Shown here in pieces: positions 8,428-18,038 of a stretch of DNA of 64,000 bases. The notes beneath the pieces were generated by a model. The model had not been told where the DNA came from, did no database searches, and worked only from the letters and a program-made list of their open reading frames with translations. The stretch comes from Cyclobacterium sp. 1_MG-2023. GTDB taxonomy: Bacteria; Bacteroidota; Bacteroidia; Cytophagales; Cyclobacteriaceae. The translations under genes and the position numbers were made by a program. Where the stretch lies: assembly GCF_030546805.1 (NCBI RefSeq), contig NZ_JAUOPC010000011.1, positions 182,478-246,477 of the forward strand. The letters are read 5' to 3'. How positions within the stretch are numbered: the stretch's first letter is position 1; the number at the start of each line of letters is the position of its first letter.

Positions 8428-11190
8428 ATGAATAAGATTGTATTATTAATCTTTGTTATTTCCATTATATCCGGGAATTTATGGGCACAAACCCATTTAA
8501 AGGGGGGCGTACAAGATAAAAAAACAAAAGAGACATTACCTGGAGCTTATATTTTTGTTCTCAACGCTTCAGGAGATACCTTGGCCAATACCTTTACCGA
8601 CGAAAAAGGACAATTTCAATTTATTAAACCGGAAGTATCCACCTTTGTTCTTAATATCAGTTTCATAGGTTTTGAGGATTTTACTGATACCATCAATACT
8701 CCTTCAGACAACAATTTGGGGATGTTTGTATTGGAAGAGAAGGGTAGTTTATTAGAAACTTACGAGATAGAAGCGGCTACCATGACTGGTGAGATGAAAG
8801 GGGATACCTTGTCTCTGAATGCTAGTGCGTTTAAGACCAGATCTCAAGCTAGTGCAGGAGAATTGATTCGCAAAATGCCGGGAGTGGTCATGCAAGGAAA
8901 CACCATTGAGGTGCAAGGAGAAACGGTAGGTCAGGTATTGGTGGATGGTGAACCTTTTTTCGGAGATGATCCTGCCATGGCCATGCAAAACCTCCCCGTA
9001 GAAATAATCGATAGGATAGAGTTTTTGGATCAAATTAGCGTTCAGGCACAACTAACAGGATTTGATGACGGTGAAACCATTAAAACAATTAATATCATTA
9101 CCAAAAAAGAAAAAAGAGGAGGAGAATTCGGTAGAATGTTTGCCGGATATGGTACTGATGACAATTATTTAGTAGGTGGTAGTGTCAATTTTTTTAACGG
9201 GGCTCAACGGCTTACTCTTCTGGGGCTTAGTAATAATATCAACCAGCAAAATTTTTCTGCAGATGACCTTACCGATGCCTTTGGAGGAGGGGATGAAAGA
9301 AGAGGAGGGCGTGGAAGAGGAGGAAACCCATTGACCACTAGGGAAAGACCCGGGGTCACCAATACCAATGCGGTAGGTATTAATTTCACAGATAAATTTG
9401 ACGATGGAAAGGCAAAAATTACCGGAAGTTATTTTTTTAATGAAAGCACCAATTATTTGAATCAAAATTCATCACGAGAATATATTTTATCCAGTGATAG
9501 TCTCCAATTGTATGATGAGGTCAGAAATGATGAAAACTATAACCAAAACCATCGTTTGGATTTAAGATTGGATTATGACATTTCTGATAAGCATGCGATT
9601 ATTTGGAGACCCAGGCTGAGGTATGAAAAGGGTACGTCCACAAATAGCCTCATTGCCCAAAACTTATACAACTTAAATACACCTATCAATGAGACCCAAA
9701 ACAAAACCAACTCAACAAATGAGTCTTTTAGTTTTTTAAGTGATTTTGTCTATAGGTATAAATTCAATAAAAAGGGTCGGACGCTTTCAGCCCAATTTGA
9801 TACCCGTTTGAGTGATTCGAATAGTGATTCAAGGTTGGTATCTGTCAATCGTGATTTCCAAACATCCAATTTGGATAGTTTGATTCAAAACTCTATCAGT
9901 AGCTCTAATTCCTTTAATTATGAAATGGAAATTGAGTATACCGAACCAATTGGGGAAAATTCTCAGCTAAGACTGGAATATGAAGTGGGCAATGACTTGG
10001 GCAAAACCAAGCAGGAGGTAAGTCAGAGAGAAATGGAATCCATGGTATTTGAATTAGATTCCACATTGACCAATGAATTTGAAAATACATATTTGCAACA
10101 TGAGGTTGGGTTAGGCTACAGTTATAACAAAGATAAAATTAGGGTTTATTCTTCATTTGATTATCAAGTGTCTATTTTAGACAGTGACCGTCTTTTCCCC
10201 GGATTCCAAAATACCAATCGAACTTTTAAAAATTTTGTACCCAGAATGGTATTCATGTATGATATGAATGAAAACACCAATATCCGAGTCTATTACCGAG
10301 GGGATACGGATGCACCTTCGGTTAGGCAATTGCAGGATGTAATTGATAACAGTAACCCCATTCAAATAACTACAGGAAACCCGGATCTGGAACAAGAATA
10401 CGAACACAGGTTGTATACCCGAATTAGAAATGTTGATCCTGAAACCTCGAAATCATTTTTTATGTATATGGGAGGATCTGTTCGATCAAATTATTTGGGT
10501 AACGCCACTTATATTGCATCCAAAGACACTTTGATTCAAGGAGATGTTTTACTAAGACAAGGAGGACAACTAAGTAGACCTGAAAACCTGGATAAATATT
10601 GGGATCTTAGGAGTTATTTTTCCTTTGGATTTCCTTTAAGTTTCATGAAGAGTAATTTGGAACTTAGTGCTAGGGCAAACTATAGCAACCAGCCCGGTAT
10701 AATTAATGGACAAACCAATTATAATAAAAATTTAGGGATAGGTCCCGGAATTGGTATAAGTAGTAATTTAGGAGAAGATTTGGATTTCAATATTTCCACC
10801 CGTGGAAATTACAATATTGTAAGAAGTAGTTTACAAGAAAATCAAAACAACAATTACTATACCCAAAGTACAAGACTAGATTTATATTGGAATTTTGCTT
10901 GGGGATTTTTTGTAAGTACCAATGTAAACAACCAGTGGTATACCGGCTTGGGAGAAGAATTTGATCAGTCCGTATGGCTGATGAATGCAGATTTAGGCTA
11001 TAGGTTTCCTCCGAGCCAAAAGTTTGAATTGAAGATGACCGTATTTGACCTTCTGAATCAAAATACGAGCATTAACAGGAATGTTACAGATGTCTATATT
11101 GAGAATGAGAGAACGCAGGTATTACAACAGTTTTTCATGTTGACATTGACCTATAATTTAAGAAGTTTTGGACAAGGAGCTATGCCTTAG
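8428..11190 (+). CDS. TonB-dependent receptor-like outer membrane beta-barrel protein
   Basis: A 920-residue outer membrane protein with a signal peptide ending near NLWAQ. Residues about 22-105 form a carboxypeptidase-regulatory-like beta-sandwich, followed by a plug-like domain (about 125-230, with VLVDGEPFFGDDP) and a large barrel of the Outer membrane protein beta-barrel type that ends with an aromatic-rich strand. A glycine/arginine-rich insert (GGGDERRGGRGRGG) lies near residues 286-299 in a predicted loop. It has no SusD partner, so it is more likely a stand-alone transporter or a surface assembly factor than a SusC. It is monocistronic, faces a convergent lipoprotein gene and has a distinctive promoter repeat upstream. 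Confidence 0.82.
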   Translation: MNKIVLLIFVISIISGNLWAQTHLKGGVQDKKTKETLPGAYIFVLNASGDTLANTFTDEKGQFQFIKPEVSTFVLNISFIGFEDFTDTINTPSDNNLGMFVLEEKGSLLETYEIEAATMTGEMKGDTLSLNASAFKTRSQASAGELIRKMPGVVMQGNTIEVQGETVGQVLVDGEPFFGDDPAMAMQNLPVEIIDRIEFLDQISVQAQLTGFDDGETIKTINIITKKEKRGGEFGRMFAGYGTDDNYLVGGSVNFFNGAQRLTLLGLSNNINQQNFSADDLTDAFGGGDERRGGRGRGGNPLTTRERPGVTNTNAVGINFTDKFDDGKAKITGSYFFNESTNYLNQNSSREYILSSDSLQLYDEVRNDENYNQNHRLDLRLDYDISDKHAIIWRPRLRYEKGTSTNSLIAQNLYNLNTPINETQNKTNSTNESFSFLSDFVYRYKFNKKGRTLSAQFDTRLSDSNSDSRLVSVNRDFQTSNLDSLIQNSISSSNSFNYEMEIEYTEPIGENSQLRLEYEVGNDLGKTKQEVSQREMESMVFELDSTLTNEFENTYLQHEVGLGYSYNKDKIRVYSSFDYQVSILDSDRLFPGFQNTNRTFKNFVPRMVFMYDMNENTNIRVYYRGDTDAPSVRQLQDVIDNSNPIQITTGNPDLEQEYEHRLYTRIRNVDPETSKSFFMYMGGSVRSNYLGNATYIASKDTLIQGDVLLRQGGQLSRPENLDKYWDLRSYFSFGFPLSFMKSNLELSARANYSNQPGIINGQTNYNKNLGIGPGIGISSNLGEDLDFNISTRGNYNIVRSSLQENQNNNYYTQSTRLDLYWNFAWGFFVSTNVNNQWYTGLGEEFDQSVWLMNADLGYRFPPSQKFELKMTVFDLLNQNTSINRNVTDVYIENERTQVLQQFFMLTLTYNLRSFGQGAMP

Positions 11191-11288
11191 GTCCTAATTA
11201 CTGGAATTTGCCATTCAAACACTCCAAACCAACCGAATCCGCTGAAATCGACACTAATCAGTTAATTTCTGTATCATTCGTTTTGCTT

Positions 11289-12437
11289 CTACTCAATAGC
11301 TAACTGAACAAAGGCCATTTCATCTTCCATATTTGCAAATAGCCAGATTTTTCCATCTTTAACAAAGTGCTTATTTGGTGGAGCAGCCAGTTGAGGCACC
11401 AAGGATTCGGCCAGTATATTAAGGTTTTCATCAAAAATAGTGAGATAAACATCCGTTCCGGTGGCAATGTATTGGCCATATTCGTCTTTATCTTCACCGA
11501 ATTGTTGAGTGATAGAGAATCGATAAAACCTCTTTTGTGTTTCATCCCAAACCAAATATCCGTAATTGATCTCTTCCATTGAATCTCTAACTACCTCTTC
11601 TCTTTGACCCGAAGAATAATCGACCTGTTTTGGAGGTGTATAATTTTTTCTGGTTCCTAAAAGCGGAGTATCCCAGCTTTTTACATAAGTACTGTCTCTA
11701 TTTGTATCATATATTACTACCTCATTAAAAGAATTGTTAGTAAGTATTATTTTACCATTTATTGCTATGGAGTGAACAGCTACTCCATAGCTTCCCATGG
11801 CTTGCCCATCCATTAAAATATCTGTATTGTACTCCTGAAGTTTATCCATCTCCGGTAAGCCTGTTTTTTGAAATAACTTGTCCTTCAAATCAAAGTCTAA
11901 AATAAAATAGGCTCTGTCTTTCCATGATATAAACACACCCAATACTCGTTCAGGTTGCTCAGGATCCTCAAATAGCATAAGTGGATAGAAATCTGAACCT
12001 GATAGATAATCTGCAGCTATTTTTTCAAGTCCTAGGTCTTTTATTTTTTTGGCATTTTGATCAAAAATAGAATAAAATTGATAGGACCATATCAATAGCT
12101 GTTCCTCATCGTTTAGACTGAACCTTGAAAAATAAGTAGGGGTGCCGTTTGGCCCTTCCTTTTCAAAGGGTATCAATTTTTCAAGTTTTAATTCATCGAG
12201 ATTGATACGTTCTGCTATTAAATCCTTACGGTTAAAATTGATTAAGTAGCTCTTGTCAGCAGAAAGGTCCGAAAGGTACAGTTTGTCTTGCAAATAAAGA
12301 ATTTCATCTCCAGGATCCACATATACGGTGTCTAAGGAAAAGCTAAGCTGCTCTGGGAATTCATTTTCTTTCTCGGTATTCTTGCTACAAGAGCTGAAGA
12401 GAGAGGCAATGGCAATTCCGATATATAACAATCGCAT
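11289..12437 (-). CDS. DUF4221-like lipoprotein, probable beta-propeller
   Basis: The start is placed at the Met at 12437, 15 codons inside the longest frame, because it begins a proper lipoprotein leader (MRLLYIG... with lipobox SSC). The mature protein of about 360 residues has repeated YxxD/LxL strands typical of a six-bladed propeller, and resembles the Bacteroidota-specific DUF4221 lipoproteins. It is often hard to assign a role to these; they are thought to be surface proteins, sometimes linked to 6-bladed beta-propeller clusters. It is transcribed convergently with the receptor-like gene, without operon partners. Confidence 0.6.
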   Translation of the reverse strand: MRLLYIGIAIASLFSSCSKNTEKENEFPEQLSFSLDTVYVDPGDEILYLQDKLYLSDLSADKSYLINFNRKDLIAERINLDELKLEKLIPFEKEGPNGTPTYFSRFSLNDEEQLLIWSYQFYSIFDQNAKKIKDLGLEKIAADYLSGSDFYPLMLFEDPEQPERVLGVFISWKDRAYFILDFDLKDKLFQKTGLPEMDKLQEYNTDILMDGQAMGSYGVAVHSIAINGKIILTNNSFNEVVIYDTNRDSTYVKSWDTPLLGTRKNYTPPKQVDYSSGQREEVVRDSMEEINYGYLVWDETQKRFYRFSITQQFGEDKDEYGQYIATGTDVYLTIFDENLNILAESLVPQLAAPPNKHFVKDGKIWLFANMEDEMAFVQLAIE

Positions 12438-13101
12438 AGTGAATGATTTTTGGTGGAAAGAGTTCGAAGATAAATAAATCAACTCATACTGTCTAATTTG
12501 GTTATGATCAATTTTCGTTTGAAATACCGAATTAAATTTTGTGTTAAAAAAGTATCAATAGGATTATGTTTTTATTAGGTCCCCTGGGAGCAGAAGAATT
12601 GTTTAGCATGGCTTTTCTAAAAAAAAAGTCTTTATACGGACTTTTTTGGAGACAGGTTAATTTTTTTTATTTGACTTATAAATTTCAAATGCGGGTTTCT
12701 TCTGAGTCAATCAGTTATGTTGAGAAAAAGATTGGAACGCTTATTTTTCACCTTTCAATTCATTAAATCTTCAATTTCTGTTATAAACAAATAATTTTAG
12801 TTTTAACTGATTTTAGTCATGAAAAAATCTTAGTGAATAGTATAATTTTGTAATTTCAAGGATAAGTACTGATGTTGTTGTAGCCTTATCTATTTAGGTA
12901 AAGGACACTAACTTTTTCAGCTTATTCTTTTGTAATTACCTGTTGATATTCCCAAATAGCATGAATTTCTTTTTTTAAATCATTAAGTGAGTGAGGAAAA
13001 GTATTAGTGAGAGGCAAATAATTTACCAAATATGGATTGAGAAATTTTTAATTATATCCTAATAAGAGGAAAGCAATTCATCATAAATAAAGAGTGTCAT
13101 T
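12438..13101. other. AT-rich divergent intergenic region
   Basis: 664 nt between the divergent lipoprotein and sensor kinase genes. It contains a TAATTTTG (12843-12850) fitting the TAnnTTTG -7 consensus, and a short hairpin GATAAG (12861-12866) with CTTATC (12885-12890). A 66-codon frame at 12566-12766 has no recognisable protein character and was not called. Nothing else was seen. Confidence 0.35.
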
Positions 13102-15123
13102 TTGAATAGTAAAGAAAAAAGTAAGGAAGAACTTGTAAAGGAGCTTCAAAAAGTAAAGAGGGCAAATGATGCTTTAAGACTTTCTTTGGAAAAAGAAAAG
13201 AATAACCAAATACCTAAGGAAAAATTTTCAAGGGAGTACTGTTTTCGTCTAATGGTTCAAAATAGCAGAGATGTAATTTGGACTTTGGACAATAACTATC
13301 GCTATACTTATGTCAGCCCATCAATAAGTACATTACGAGGATTATCACCTGAAGAGGCTATAAGTGAAAAAATTCAAGATACAATCTCGCTAGATACTCA
13401 AGAAGAATTTTATGAGGTTATTGCTAAGTTGAACAATGAGAAAGAGACAAAGAGTCCCAAGTCATATCTTATAGAAGTAAAACAGAATCATAAAAATGGA
13501 CATATAATTTGGGTGGAAATTTCAATTAGTACTTTCTTTAATGAACAAGGAAGGAAAATTGGTTTTATGGGTATTTCACGAGATATAACCCAGCGAAAAA
13601 TTACTGAGATTGAGCTTCTTGAAAAAGAAGGGAAATACCATACGCTTACTGAAAACATGAAAGAAGTAGTATGGAGCATAGATACCAATTCTATGTTGAT
13701 AGATTACGTAAGCCCTTCGGTGATTCAACTCCTAGGTTATTCATCTAAAGAGATATTGTCAAAGCCTATCGAGTTTGTAACTACAGCAGAGGCAATAAGT
13801 TTAATATACAATCAAATTGATAATGCGATTGCAAATTTTGATAGAAACAGCTCGGATAAGCATAATAATTACCAGATTGAAGTAGAGTTTTTACGCAAAG
13901 ATGGCACTACTGTTTGGGTGGAGATGAATAGTAGGTTTGTAAAGAATAGGGTTACCGGGCATATAGAAATGTATTGCAGGACGCGCAATATTGCAGAACG
14001 AAAACTCTCGGAGAAGGCACTGACTAGAAGTTTAGAAAGGTTTGATAGATTGGTGTCAATGGTGTCTGTGGGAGTTTATATTTTTTGGATTCGAGCAAAT
14101 GGTGACATGCAATTTGAATTTGTTAGCGATAGATGGCGTAGAATTCATGACGTTAGTCCTGAGGATGATTTAATGGATGTTGAAGTTGTGAATCAAAAGA
14201 TACATAAAGATGACATAGAAAATTTTTTAGCGGCGAATATGGAAGCTGCTCGTGACCGGAAACCTTTTGAATGGGAAGGAAGATTCAATATTAAAAATGA
14301 AGAGCGATGGTTTAGAATAGAATCCATTCCAACTGCCTATGAAAATGGTGATATCCAATGGTTTGGCGTCACTCAAGATATTACAGAGCGATATAAAGCG
14401 GAAGAAGCAGTTCGGCAAAATGAAGTGAAATTACGTGATTTGAATGCCCAGAAGGATAAATTTTTCTCCATCATTGCTCATGACTTAAAAAACCCGTTTA
14501 ATTCCATTTTGGGTCTCAGCCAATTGCTTATTGAACAAATAAACGAGAAGGATTATGAAGGCATTGAAGAATATGCTGGCTACATAAAACAATCGACTCA
14601 AAAAGCGATGAATTTACTAATAAACCTCCTGGATTGGTCACGGTCACAAACCGGCAGAATGGCCTTTAATCCTGAGAAGTTTGACCTTGTTGAATTGATC
14701 GAAGAAAACAGGTTGCTTTTTGATGGAAATGCAAATCAGAAATCAATAACTTTAACCAATCATTCGTCAAACAATTTATTTGTTTATGCAGACAGGCAAA
14801 TGGTTAGCACGATCATAAGGAACTTGGTCTCAAATGCCATCAAATTCACAAAGGAGGGAAAAGAAATAGTAGTTACGGCTGAGAAAAATGGAACAAATAT
14901 TCTTGTTTCTATAAAAGATGAAGGGGTGGGTATTACTCCTGAAAGGATTGATAAGTTATTCCAAATTGATTCAAATGATTCAACTCCCGATACAAATAAT
15001 GAAATGGGTACAGGACTTGGATTGATCCTTTGTAAAGAGTTTGTAAATAAACATGGAGGAGATATTTGGGTAGAAAGTGAACCAAATATTGGGTCTACTT
15101 TCTATTTTACTTTGCCTGGGTGA
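13102..15123 (+). CDS. Soluble PAS-domain sensor histidine kinase
   Basis: A 673-residue kinase starting at TTG 13102; no ATG lies before the first PAS domain and an in-frame stop lies 18 nt upstream. The N-terminus is a short coiled coil (residues 1-40), followed by three PAS/PAC modules (about 45-160, 175-300 and 310-432; each PAC ends in an RDITQR, RNIAER or QDITER type sequence). The dimerisation domain has phospho-acceptor H460 in SIIAHDLKNPFN. The ATPase domain has the N box (NLVSNAIKFT), G1 (DEGVGI) and G2 (GTGLGL). No transmembrane segment is visible, so it should sense a cytoplasmic or redox signal. No response regulator is adjacent, so its partner lies elsewhere. Confidence 0.9.
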   Translation: MNSKEKSKEELVKELQKVKRANDALRLSLEKEKNNQIPKEKFSREYCFRLMVQNSRDVIWTLDNNYRYTYVSPSISTLRGLSPEEAISEKIQDTISLDTQEEFYEVIAKLNNEKETKSPKSYLIEVKQNHKNGHIIWVEISISTFFNEQGRKIGFMGISRDITQRKITEIELLEKEGKYHTLTENMKEVVWSIDTNSMLIDYVSPSVIQLLGYSSKEILSKPIEFVTTAEAISLIYNQIDNAIANFDRNSSDKHNNYQIEVEFLRKDGTTVWVEMNSRFVKNRVTGHIEMYCRTRNIAERKLSEKALTRSLERFDRLVSMVSVGVYIFWIRANGDMQFEFVSDRWRRIHDVSPEDDLMDVEVVNQKIHKDDIENFLAANMEAARDRKPFEWEGRFNIKNEERWFRIESIPTAYENGDIQWFGVTQDITERYKAEEAVRQNEVKLRDLNAQKDKFFSIIAHDLKNPFNSILGLSQLLIEQINEKDYEGIEEYAGYIKQSTQKAMNLLINLLDWSRSQTGRMAFNPEKFDLVELIEENRLLFDGNANQKSITLTNHSSNNLFVYADRQMVSTIIRNLVSNAIKFTKEGKEIVVTAEKNGTNILVSIKDEGVGITPERIDKLFQIDSNDSTPDTNNEMGTGLGLILCKEFVNKHGGDIWVESEPNIGSTFYFTLPG

Positions 15124-15361
15124 TTTTTCAATATGTAAAGCTAAATTAATACTAAAACATCCAATCCTTAATTGGGAATAAAATGGGAGTTTATTGGCAT
15201 GAAAAGTCAATGGCTCGTGAAGGACAATCCACTGCAGAGATGAACATTTCTTAGGTCTCTATGTCATTATGGTCTGAAAAATTTAATGCGTTCCCACATT
15301 CCTTATATTTCTGTTTTGCAAAAATTACGACCAATTTCGAAAAGGGAAAAGTAAACAAAGG

Positions 15362-16402
15362 CTATGAATTCCGAGCTTTATTTTGTGCCATTTCAGCATC
15401 GTACCTGTGTTGATCATAGGTCTTTAGGTTATACTCTTTCAAAATATCTGCTATGAGAATGTCCGGGGATAGACTTTCAATCACAGACCACTCCTCTTCG
15501 TGAAAATTGGTGATTCGGATTTTTCTCCCATATTTTTCCTTGATTTCATCAAAATACTTTACAAAAGGCCATGTATGTAAAAAGGCTTTTTCCAGGTTGA
15601 CAGGAGCACAATAGTAATTTTTTTCCCAGAAACCTGTTTTTGCAACTTCTTTTCCGGTGATATCCCAAAGTTTAGCGCTTCCTTTTCTGGTGCTGGTAGC
15701 TACAACGTACCTGTGCTGCAAAGATTTGGCCTGAAGGCTCTGTCCACCTCCATAGGCGGATGGCCAAAAAACCAATTCAGCTCCCTTGTCTTTTAGTTTT
15801 TTCCAACCATCTTCCCAAAGTACATCAAAGCAGATTTGTATGCCTACTTTCCCCAAATCCGTTTGGAATACTGGAGGATCGAGCGGTCCTGGAGTAAGTC
15901 CATTATTAATTTCATCTTCAGTCAAGTGGATCTTTCGGTATTCCCCGACATTTATGCCATTTCTGTCCAATAATACTGCTGAATTAAATACCTTATCTTT
16001 CTCTTCTGTATTTACAGCAACCACCAAGTAACAATGGTACTTTTTAGCAAAGGCAGCCATCTTATCTAATACATTATTGGAAATAGCTATTTTTTCAGAC
16101 AGACTGTAATTTTTTGTGATGTTGGCAGTATGGAACAACTCCGGTAGGCAAATGATGTCCGGTTGGTTGACCAATACTTTTTCCATTAAGATAAATATCC
16201 GGTCAATCATTTCTTCTGCAGTGCCCGCAAAAACAGCTTCTTGTGAAATACCGGCTACCCATACCTCACGAGGCAATTTACATACAAGTCGTGAATCTGG
16301 TGAGGGTGCACTGTTTACAGGAAGTACACCTATCGATGAGATACCTGAAGTCATAGCCGCAGTTTTTAGAAATTTTCTTCGGGGATTAGGTTTTTTATCC
16401 AT
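15362..16402 (-). CDS. Exported carbon-nitrogen hydrolase (nitrilase superfamily)
   Basis: A 346-residue protein with a Tat-like leader (PRRKFLKTA at residues 7-15 and a short hydrophobic stretch). The catalytic triad of the nitrilase superfamily is intact: E88 in CLPEL, K157 in YRKIHL and C191 in IQICFDVLWEDG. Members hydrolyse amides, carbamoyl groups or nitriles. Export is unusual because most are cytoplasmic, and it suggests a periplasmic amide substrate, perhaps an N-acyl or ureido sugar or peptide product. The gene stands alone between a sensor kinase (convergent) and the T9SS operon (divergent). The specific substrate cannot be read from the sequence. Confidence 0.88.
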   Translation of the reverse strand: MDKKPNPRRKFLKTAAMTSGISSIGVLPVNSAPSPDSRLVCKLPREVWVAGISQEAVFAGTAEEMIDRIFILMEKVLVNQPDIICLPELFHTANITKNYSLSEKIAISNNVLDKMAAFAKKYHCYLVVAVNTEEKDKVFNSAVLLDRNGINVGEYRKIHLTEDEINNGLTPGPLDPPVFQTDLGKVGIQICFDVLWEDGWKKLKDKGAELVFWPSAYGGGQSLQAKSLQHRYVVATSTRKGSAKLWDITGKEVAKTGFWEKNYYCAPVNLEKAFLHTWPFVKYFDEIKEKYGRKIRITNFHEEEWSVIESLSPDILIADILKEYNLKTYDQHRYDAEMAQNKARNS

Positions 16403-17010
16403 GGGGAGACCGATTATATTTTTTAACTGTCATGTTCTACGCTTGAATATTGAGAAGGGAATTTACCAAACCTTTTCAAATCTTTTTAAAAATGAAGAAA
16501 ATTTATTCATGGGTTTTACTACACCAAATATATTTAAGCGCTTGTTATCCTTCATTTTTTTAAGCTTCAAATCTTTTAATAGTTAAATACCCACTTACTT
16601 GTTGCTTTACTTATTGAATTATTTATAATAAATAGGTCATTGAGATGTAATAGAAATAGATATTTAATTGAATATGTTTATAATCATTTTTGGAGAGGTT
16701 AAGGATGATTTTATTTATTTCATTGATGAATGAATCAATACTAATTCAACCTTAATTGTTTATTTTAATCTGTTTAATAATTGTATGTTAAAAAAAAGAT
16801 TGGAATGATTTTTTTATATATTTCTTTGGTGATTGATATTAATATTTAAATAAAGTGTGGTATAATTCAATATGATTGTTTAGGTGAGGAAATCATTATA
16901 AAGATATTTGTTGTAATATTTAATAAATTATTTTTTGTAAATATCAATTAATTAAACTAGGTTTATGAATGTATTAAATTGTATTTCAAATACCATTAAA
17001 CCCTCTTCCT
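16403..17010. other. AT-rich divergent intergenic region
   Basis: 608 nt of very AT-rich sequence between divergent genes. It should contain the promoters of the nitrilase gene and the surface-protein operon. No convincing inverted repeat, consensus promoter pair or ORF was identified. Confidence 0.3.
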
Positions 17011-18027
17011 ATGAAACGAATTGTTCTTTTGCTGATTTTGTTGGTCGGTTTCACCTCCTTTTCTTATTCAAAAATAATCCGTGTCAATAATTTGGAAGAA
17101 TCCATTCCGGAAGAGAATCTATATTCAAGTTTGGAAGATGCATATAAAAATTCAGTTTCAGGAGATACATTATATATTGAAGGATCCAATATTCCCTATG
17201 GAGATTTGAACATTGAAAAGAGACTAACCTTAATAGGTCAAGGATATTTTACGAATGAAAATTTAGGGATCTCTTCAAACAAATTTGAAACTATAGTTGG
17301 AAGGATAACTTTATCAAATGGATCTTCGGGATCAAAAATTTATGGTTTAAAATTTAATCAAAATGGAATATCTGGTGTTACTATTTACGTAGGCAATGTA
17401 GAATTAGCAAATTGCTTTTTTCGAGGCACAATAAGATTATCTGAGAATAATCTTGAGAACATCGTAATAAATAGAAATTATTTTAGTACAAATGGCGGAT
17501 TTCAAATTAGTTCAATAATTAGCCCGCCGCAAAATTTAATTTTATCCAATAATATTGTAATTGGTAATTTTTATTTGAAAGATCAGAGTTCAGGAACCAT
17601 TACAAATAATGTGTTTAAGGGAAGTAGTTTTTCCGTGGGAGAAAATTCCAACCTCCAAATCCATAACAATATATTTTTAGGCACCAAAGCTTCCGATTAT
17701 GAGATGCCCGAAGAAGGTAGTAATATCAGTCATAATATTTCTGTAGCTACTCCATTTAGCGATGGTAATAATAACCAAATCAATGTAGTAGAAGGAGATG
17801 TTTTTATTACAGGAGACCATTCCTCTGATGGTAAATTCAAAATAAGAGAAGGAGGGCCGGCTGATGGGAAGGGGAAAGATGGAATTGATATTGGACCATT
17901 TGGGGGCCCCAAGCCCTACAAATTATCCGGACTTCCGGATATTCCAACCATTTATGATTTTAGTACTTCAGGTTTTGGAAATGCTGATGGCAAGTTGCCG
18001 ATTACCATAAAGGTAAGCGCCAACTAA
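17011..18027 (+). CDS. Exported parallel beta-helix protein
   Basis: A 338-residue protein with a signal peptide (MKRIVLLLILLVGFTSFSYS). Residues about 35-250 show the repeated N-x-I/F/V-x-N pattern of right-handed parallel beta-helices (pectin-lyase-like), for example NNIVIGNF, NNVFKGSSF and NNIFLGT. The C-terminus has the DIGPFGGPKPY segment and ends in a PITIKVSAN strand, seen in many Bacteroidota surface proteins encoded beside T9SS cargo. No catalytic residues of pectate lyases were recognised, so a structural or adhesive role is as likely as glycan cleavage. It is the first gene of a three-gene operon; the next begins 11 nt after its stop. Confidence 0.75.
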   Translation: MKRIVLLLILLVGFTSFSYSKIIRVNNLEESIPEENLYSSLEDAYKNSVSGDTLYIEGSNIPYGDLNIEKRLTLIGQGYFTNENLGISSNKFETIVGRITLSNGSSGSKIYGLKFNQNGISGVTIYVGNVELANCFFRGTIRLSENNLENIVINRNYFSTNGGFQISSIISPPQNLILSNNIVIGNFYLKDQSSGTITNNVFKGSSFSVGENSNLQIHNNIFLGTKASDYEMPEEGSNISHNISVATPFSDGNNNQINVVEGDVFITGDHSSDGKFKIREGGPADGKGKDGIDIGPFGGPKPYKLSGLPDIPTIYDFSTSGFGNADGKLPITIKVSAN

Positions 18028-18038
18028 AATATAGAATC

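Noticed and set aside
12566..12766. 66-codon plus-strand frame in the gap before the sensor kinase
   Set aside because: Composition is AT-driven, no recognisable domain or leader, and it lies in a probable promoter region.
16116..16586. 156-codon frame antisense to the start of the nitrilase gene
   Set aside because: Mostly overlaps a gene with an intact catalytic triad; the remainder reads through AT-rich DNA without protein features.
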